From Dendrophyllia cribrosa (Eukaryota > Cnidaria > Anthozoa > Scleractinia > Dendrophylliidae), in contig JAJLRJ010000003.1 in assembly GCA_024195265.1 (NCBI GenBank), forward strand, positions 56,124,284 through 56,188,283: 64,000 nucleotides of DNA, read 5' to 3'. Position 1 is the stretch's first letter. The number at the start of each line of letters is the position of its first letter. The notes under the pieces are model-generated. The model made no database searches, had not been told where the DNA came from, and was given only the letters and a program-made list of their open reading frames with translations. The position numbers were made by a program, and so were the translations under genes. Below, one piece after another: positions 58,625 to 64,000 of this stretch.

Positions 58625-61600
58625 ATGATGCATTTGCAAGTTTTTCTTGCGGTGATTTCACTTTCCTTCACGCTGTCGTTGGAAGGTAAGTTTTTCCCCT
58701 TATTTTACATTGTTTTCTTTTCATTTTACAAACTTGTCTACACATGTAAGTTGCGGGTTTATCGTCGCGATACTAGCGTTGCTTTTCAGGGCCGTAGCCA
58801 GTAGACAAACTGGGGCACTTGCCTCAGTCATGATCCCAGTGTTTTGTTTAAAGACCCTTGATCATTTAACTTCAGAACCGTTAATACGTTTTCTCTTTAT
58901 TGGCTTTATCATTCTTTATTCATTTTACAAAATTGTCTAAGTTATATCGTCGCGATACTATAGCACGAGCCACAACTACAGTACCGCTAGAGGGTCGAAT
59001 TTGCTTATGACCGTACAAATTAATAGTATTACAAAGATGATCCTATGAGTCCAGAATTTGATGAGATACGAATTTACTACATTGGCCGCAGCTACAGGCA
59101 TTTTTAGCTCAGAGACAAGGTGCATAAAGATCTGTTCTGCACTTTGTGCATTTCTCACCTTGGATGAAAAAGCGCAACCAAAAAGCTCAAGAGTAGAAGG
59201 TGGAGCAGAGAAATGAAAAAAAAAAATAAAATAGAAATAAAATTAGAAATAAAACAAAGAAACAAACTTCTTTAAGAAATAAAATAAAATAAATAAATAA
59301 ATAAATAAATAAATAAACTCGCAGTAGAAAGGCAAGAAGAGCGCTGCATCGGTATTTATATATTAATCCGATCATTACAAAACCACCGCATAGCAAGCTA
59401 ATTCAGGAGGGGCAGCTATCATTTTAGTTTTTTATACCTGTGTCAATATCAATTTCAACTAAACCGGGGTACACATTTAAATACAAGCGGCTTGAACATT
59501 TGAAGTTTTAGGAATGTCGCTCAATTTAACGTAATGAAAATGTATGGGCGTTGAGATTGCTCCTCACCTATGATCTATTGTTCCATAGACTCCAAGGTGA
59601 CGTCAGACAAATTCGAAAGCTACATGTATTTTGCTTCATCACGGTATTTTGCACGTAGCGCAAAAATGCTGGAAACGATATCTCAGAGCAATTCCAAAAA
59701 AAAAAAAACGAGGAGGCTTGCAATATATTATGATTGCAAATATTTTTAGCGTCCCTTCTCAATATCTGATTAATTTTGCTTAACAAATATATTCTCCAAT
59801 TTTCTGCGATTTTTTTCTGCATACCTACATCGTCAAGCCACTAATAAAATTCAATTTGCAATAGAAATTATTTGATTGGTATCCGTTCACAAAGTGCCCG
59901 CGCTAACTTTCAACATTCATAACTTCTTCAATATGTATTCAAAAGCCACCAAACTTTGTGACTTTTCCTAAAATTTATCTGGCAACAATTTTATGTGACA
60001 ATTTTTGATCACGTGACTTGATGTTTCCATGGTAACAAGATTTTGACAGCCATGTTTTTGAAATTTGCATATTTATACCTTTGAATGAAGAAAAACAATA
60101 TTTATTGCTATAACTTATATTTTTACGTCATTTAGCGTTTATTTATTGGTTTTGATTAATTTTGCGTCAATTTGGACGGTTTTTAAGAGGTTTTAAAAAA
60201 ATTCAGAAATCCAAGATGGCGGATCCAAGATGGCGGCCGTATAACTAATTACCTAATAATTACGTCATATGACGTCATCGTTCCATTGTGCGGACCGCAA
60301 AGTAGACAGTTTTGGACGTACTATATACCCTCTTGGTTTCATTGTCATAGCCTTAATGTTCTTGAAATTACGAGGGGGTGGGGGGCACAATCCCCCCAGG
60401 CTCAGAAACTCAAAAAAAGCCCAGGCTGAATAGGGTTAAGTAAACATCAACTTTTGTATATTGTTTACCAATGCATCAATAGTTTTTTGTAATCATTTCC
60501 ATATTTTAATTTTTTTTTGTTCAGAGACAAATGATAAAACTGCTGCATGGCTTGAATCAATCAATCAATCAATCAATCAATTAACTTTATTTAAACACGG
60601 TAAAACGGCTCAGTAAAACTGGTTTTCAGACATGCTGTGCACTTAAATATAATCTAATCTAAATGATAACAAAACTATATAATATATATATATATATATA
60701 GTGGCAAAACTGTTACACTATACTGGTTTAAATAATACTAATAATCATTGATAGATTGAATCATTGATAGATATCACAAACGTAGAAGGTAGGCAAATCT
60801 CAACGTAACTCGAATCAAACCTACCAGATATTATTTGCATATGTGTGTCAGTGTCCTTACTTTGTACTATGTATCACATGGGTGTTGATCCTTAAGGTGG
60901 TTAGTATCCAATCATTTTATTTATGTTTCTTTTTTTAAATATCGTTGTCACTGACAGATACATCGGAACAAATGACAGAAAATGATGTTGAAACCCTGGA
61001 AAGTGAAGGTAACAAGTTAATCTTATTATTGAATATTTTCTCTGTGTTAGTTTGTAAACGAAAATACACGATCAACGGAAGTGTACATGTATTGCAAGTT
61101 AAAAAAGTTGGGTATCAATAAAATTTAGTTTTAGAAGGAACTCGTATTTGTTTTCGTTAAAGGGATAGTATCACGAGGTCGAAACTTGAAAACGTCGGCC
61201 CACTTTTCAAGTTTGATTCCGCAAATTCAAAAAGGCCGTCGAGAAGTGGAGGTACTTGTTGAATCAAAAAATCCGTTTTGATAGCCAGAAAAAAGAAAAA
61301 GTCACTTTTAACAGTGGTATGTCCAAAATTCCGGTGCAAGAATAGTGAACAGTGCCGCGCGTGGAACCTCGTGATACTATCCCTTTAACAAGACGAACAC
61401 AAAAGTGATTTAGCTTTCCTTACTTTAATAATAAGGTTGCCTACAATCATTCATGGCTCGCAATTAAGGTGGGTCACAACAGTTTCTAATAATTACTTTT
61501 TTTTTATGGAATACAGGCACTCTTTGTGATTTAGTGCTACAACAATAGTATTCAGTATTTATTTATGATTTCATCGCATATATTTTCATTAAAACATTGT

Positions 61601-64000
61601 TAGTGTATCTTATAGTGTCGAGGCTTTACCAAGACGTTAAGTGCTTCGGTATTATAAGATAGTTTCACAATAAAATGTGATATAATTGCAGTTTTTACAT
61701 CTATTTCCCTTTCAGATCCTTCTGCCCCAGGTAATGTTGTATGATATAATTCGTTATTAATTATGTAATAGCTATATCTATTTTTAATGATCATAACCGA
61801 ATTAATCTTAAGCTTTGGAAAGCCCGGTTTATAGAATTAGCATATGTAAAGTGCAGCTTGGCTAATACGACGGTTTAACGGGGTAACCCAATTAAATGGA
61901 TGTGGTCAGCGCATGGTTAACAAAACCGAACCTGTCTATGAGAGATAGTAACTTTAGGAAGCTGCTAACCGAAAACTAGCCGAAGGTTGTATAAATAGAT
62001 ATGTGAACTACAGACCAAAGCCATTCACTCACAACTTCAAACGTTTAAGTTTGAAAACCAGTGAGTCATCTTTTTGTCTCGATGAAGAGGACGATAATAA
62101 TTCAATATCAGTTCCAAAAATGTTCGTTCTTGGTGAAATCATGTTATCCTTTACTTTGTCTAGAATGTTCTAACTACAAGAGCTTAACAAAGTTTGACCG
62201 TGCACAGGCTACATTTTGACGTCATCTGTGATCTTTTACTGAACGGACGCACAGCAAAATTGAATTTAATTACAAAATAATATACTTGTCTTTTTACATT
62301 TTGACGTCATCTGTGATCTTTTAAATTAAGCTGCAAGTCCCAATATAATAATAAATCCATGATGACATCTCTTGTAGAATGTTCCAGCTATACATTCCTT
62401 AACGAGTCCAACCGAGCCATGACGTACAACAAAAGTAGTCCGCTGATATGCGACAGTAGTCTCTCAGGATGGTACAGGTTCGGTGGAGAAGCTGGAAATC
62501 AAATGCCCGAGTCTTGTGTCGACAAACGGCATTGCGGTACGCATGCGCCAGGATGGCTCAACGGAAAACATCCATCAGTGGCTGATGGGGTGGTTCAGCG
62601 CAAAGTGTGTTTTCATTGGTCGTCCGGCTGCTGTCAGTGGTCAACTAACATCACTGTCCGTAACTGTGGAGGATTCTTCGTTTACAAACTTACCAGACCA
62701 CCTGCTTGTACATTACGTTACTGTGGCAACGGAGTACAATCTGCTCCAGGTAGATAGACCTGTTCCATACTGCTACAACATTAATACAAAATCAATAGAA
62801 TATTAATAAGGAAAATGTGTATCATTGTTCGCGTCGCGGTAAGAAGTCGTCGGACGGAGTATGGAGAGTGAGAAGAAGTGAAGCACTTGGTGGAGCTAGC
62901 TAGTATGGAGATTTATTGTCTGCTTGTGTTGACTTAAAGTTATTTAAAATCAGCTCCAAATGTCAGTGATCGTTACGATGCATACATCGCTGCCACTGTC
63001 GCTTTTCCCGGCGCTTTGTTTATTGATTGGTAATTAAAAAATCATTTAACGTTTCTACACACAAGCCGTTTCTCTCTTCTAATCGTTCCTGTTACCCCTT
63101 TTTTATTGTATTTATTAGTTTTGTTGTGCTTGTATTTCTTTATCGAAAAGTGCTTCTGCGGATGAGAGCGGGAAAAAAGAGGAGTTTCTTTTCGCTCTCA
63201 CGAACGAACGTGTTGCGATCTATCGTTGCACTTTGTGTGAATCATTACAATTGTCTTACCTTTTAAAAACACCAAATTATTTTGAAGAAGATGCTGATCA
63301 GATTAGAATATTATAAATTGTTAAAATTAACTTAGCAAACTTCCATGCATAACATCGAACTTCTCTTGCATTACCCTGTTAATAAATTTGCAGGTAAACT
63401 TACACCTTGCTATAACAGGTATATAAACATCAACTAAAACTTACTAGTAAACTTTAGTATAAGCTCCAAATAACGTGGATTAAACTTGTCGAAAGCTCAC
63501 AAATTATTCCTGTTTAATCAAAGGAAACGAAGGTTGTATAAATAGATATTTGAACGTCAAAGCAAAGCCATAGACTCACAATTTTAAACGTTTAAGTTTA
63601 AAAACCAATAAGTTACCTTTCTGTCGTGTTTGAAGAGGACAATTTCTATTCACCAGGGGGATTCACTAATTAGTACAAATATGTTTGTTCCTGGTGTAAT
63701 CATATTATCCTTTACTTTGCCTAGAATGCTCTAACTACAAGAGCTTAACAGAGTTTAACCGTGCACAAGGCTACAAGGGACCTTCTAATGCAATCGCATG
63801 TGATAGGTCCTTGATGAAAGACTGGTATCGGTTCCAAGGAAATGCAGGCAAGCAGATGCCAAACAGATGTGTGAGTAAACTTCACTGTGGTACGCATGCG
63901 CCAGGTTGGCTCAACGGAAGTCATCCTTCCATAGCTGATGGAGCTGTCTCACGTAAAGTATGTTTCCACTGGTCCTCGAGCTGCTGTCTATGGTCATCTA
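58625..64000 (+). CDS. Gene 3 (partial at right edge): secreted D8C/D10C-domain protein
   Basis: Proposed exons are 58625-58685, possibly 60525-60599, 60958-61008, 61716-61730, 62378-62749 and 63725 to beyond 64000. All are phase 1. The first encodes a signal peptide (MMHLQVFLAVISLSFTLSLE); a second ATG at 58628 is equally possible. Exon 60958-61008 is a 17-codon acidic segment and 61716-61730 is a 15-nt micro-exon (DPSAP), matching the gene 1/gene 2 layout. Exon 62378-62749 is a full D10C domain that carries its own linker (VQSAP) instead of a separate micro-exon; it has NES and NIT sequons. The last exon is a second D10C domain cut by the window end. A third, truncated D10C exon (62164) has a stop and must be skipped. 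Exon 2 is uncertain because a repeat has landed in it. The paralogue is clearly older than genes 1 and 2. Confidence 0.75.
59645..59880 (+). repeat. Diverged duplicate of 51355-51800 in gene 3 intron 1
   Basis: Partner of the upstream copy, same orientation. It ends near GGTATCCGTTC in both. Confidence 0.65.
59890..60400 (+). repeat. Dispersed repeat copy in gene 3 intron 1
   Basis: The 60265-60375 part matches 24430-24560 in inverse orientation (GGACCGCAAAGTAGACAGTTTTGGACGTAC, GTCATAGCCTTAATGTTC, split here by small changes). TGGCGGATCCAAGATGGCGG and CATATGACGTCAT are internal short repeats. Family not recognised. Confidence 0.55.
60525..60599 (+). other. Possible exon 2 of gene 3 with repeat-derived 3' half
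   Basis: The acceptor TTCAG and codons AG-ACA-AAT-GAT-AAA-ACT-GCT align with exon 2 of gene 2. From about 60554 the sequence is the tail of a dispersed (AATC)n element also seen at 3637. By chance the element offers a CACG/GTAAAA donor at 60600 that keeps phase 1, giving a 75-nt exon. Whether it is used, or the exon is skipped as in gene 1, cannot be told from DNA. Confidence 0.35.
60554..60690 (-). mobile_element. Truncated retroelement tail with (GATT)n end, copy 2
   Basis: Same sequence as 3637-3752, inserted at exon 2 of gene 3. Its position destroys the ancestral exon end or its donor. Confidence 0.6.
61161..61384. mobile_element. 224-bp MITE with TTAA flanks
   Basis: AGGGATAGTATCACGAGGT and ACCTCGTGATACTATCCCT are perfect inverted ends; TTAA stands at 61157-61160 and 61385-61388. 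It lies in the gene 3 intron after the acidic exon. Confidence 0.85.
61980..62163 (+). repeat. Duplicated intron segment before D10C exons of gene 3, copy 1
   Basis: GAAGGTTGTATAAATAGATAT, CACTCACAA, AAACGTTTAAGTTT and TGTTCNTGGTGNAATCAT recur at 63530-63724. It contains TATAAATA, but lies inside the gene and was carried along with the duplicated exon. Confidence 0.75.
62164..62220 (+). pseudogene. Truncated D10C exon in gene 3
   Basis: After a good acceptor (TTTGTCTAG) the sequence reads CSNYKSLTKFDRAQ, nearly identical to the start of the exon at 63725. It then runs into ACATTTTGACGTCATC and an in-frame TGA, and the remaining domain is absent. The same 27-bp sequence recurs at about 62297, so a local rearrangement replaced the domain body. 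The 180 bp upstream (about 61980-62163) also matches 63530-63724, showing that this was a duplicated unit. Confidence 0.75.
63530..63724 (+). repeat. Duplicated intron segment before D10C exons of gene 3, copy 2
   Basis: Partner of 61980-62163. It shows that the exon at 63725 and the broken exon at 62164 arose by a duplication of about 1.55 kb. Confidence 0.75.

Overview
This is eukaryotic, animal nuclear DNA: AT-rich, with intron-split genes, microsatellites, fold-back elements (MITEs), tRNA-like SINE heads and a Penelope-like retroelement. The genes encode secreted proteins with the ten-cysteine D8C/D10C module known from uromodulin and GP2. Module type, phase-1 exons and repeat types suggest a cnidarian, most likely an anthozoan such as a reef coral; the species cannot be fixed from the sequence.

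Three genes of one family lie in tandem on the + strand. Gene 1 (14486-16972) has a signal peptide, a short acidic segment and one D10C domain. Gene 2 (35796-43808) has the same signal peptide, a longer acidic tract of 16-residue repeats and five D10C domains, each on its own 359-360 nt exon and joined by 12-nt micro-exons. Gene 3 (58625 to beyond the right edge) is more diverged: a short acidic exon, a 15-nt micro-exon, one broken D10C exon, one complete D10C exon and a second one cut by the window end. Every proposed junction is phase 1, so modules can be added or lost without shifting the frame.

The genes sit in a segmental tandem duplication. Block A (about 1-7740, about 17173-24395, partial about 43925-46707) carries wrecked class A GPCR sequences and is the 3' flank of each gene copy. 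Block B (about 8890-17000 and 29508-43850) carries the D10C gene and its upstream DNA. Since 1-7740 is the flank that follows a gene in the other copies, another family member probably lies just left of the window.

The rest is repeats. 24.4-29.5 kb is an insertion between A2 and B2: a Penelope fragment broken by two small elements with clean target duplications, then tandem non-coding arrays. 44-58 kb has no gene I can support and holds several fold-back elements. The most striking is a 3.7 kb inverted-repeat element (53450-57152) whose arms end in a 15-bp minisatellite and which sits inside a 107-bp satellite. No rRNA gene, CRISPR array or credible functional tRNA was seen.
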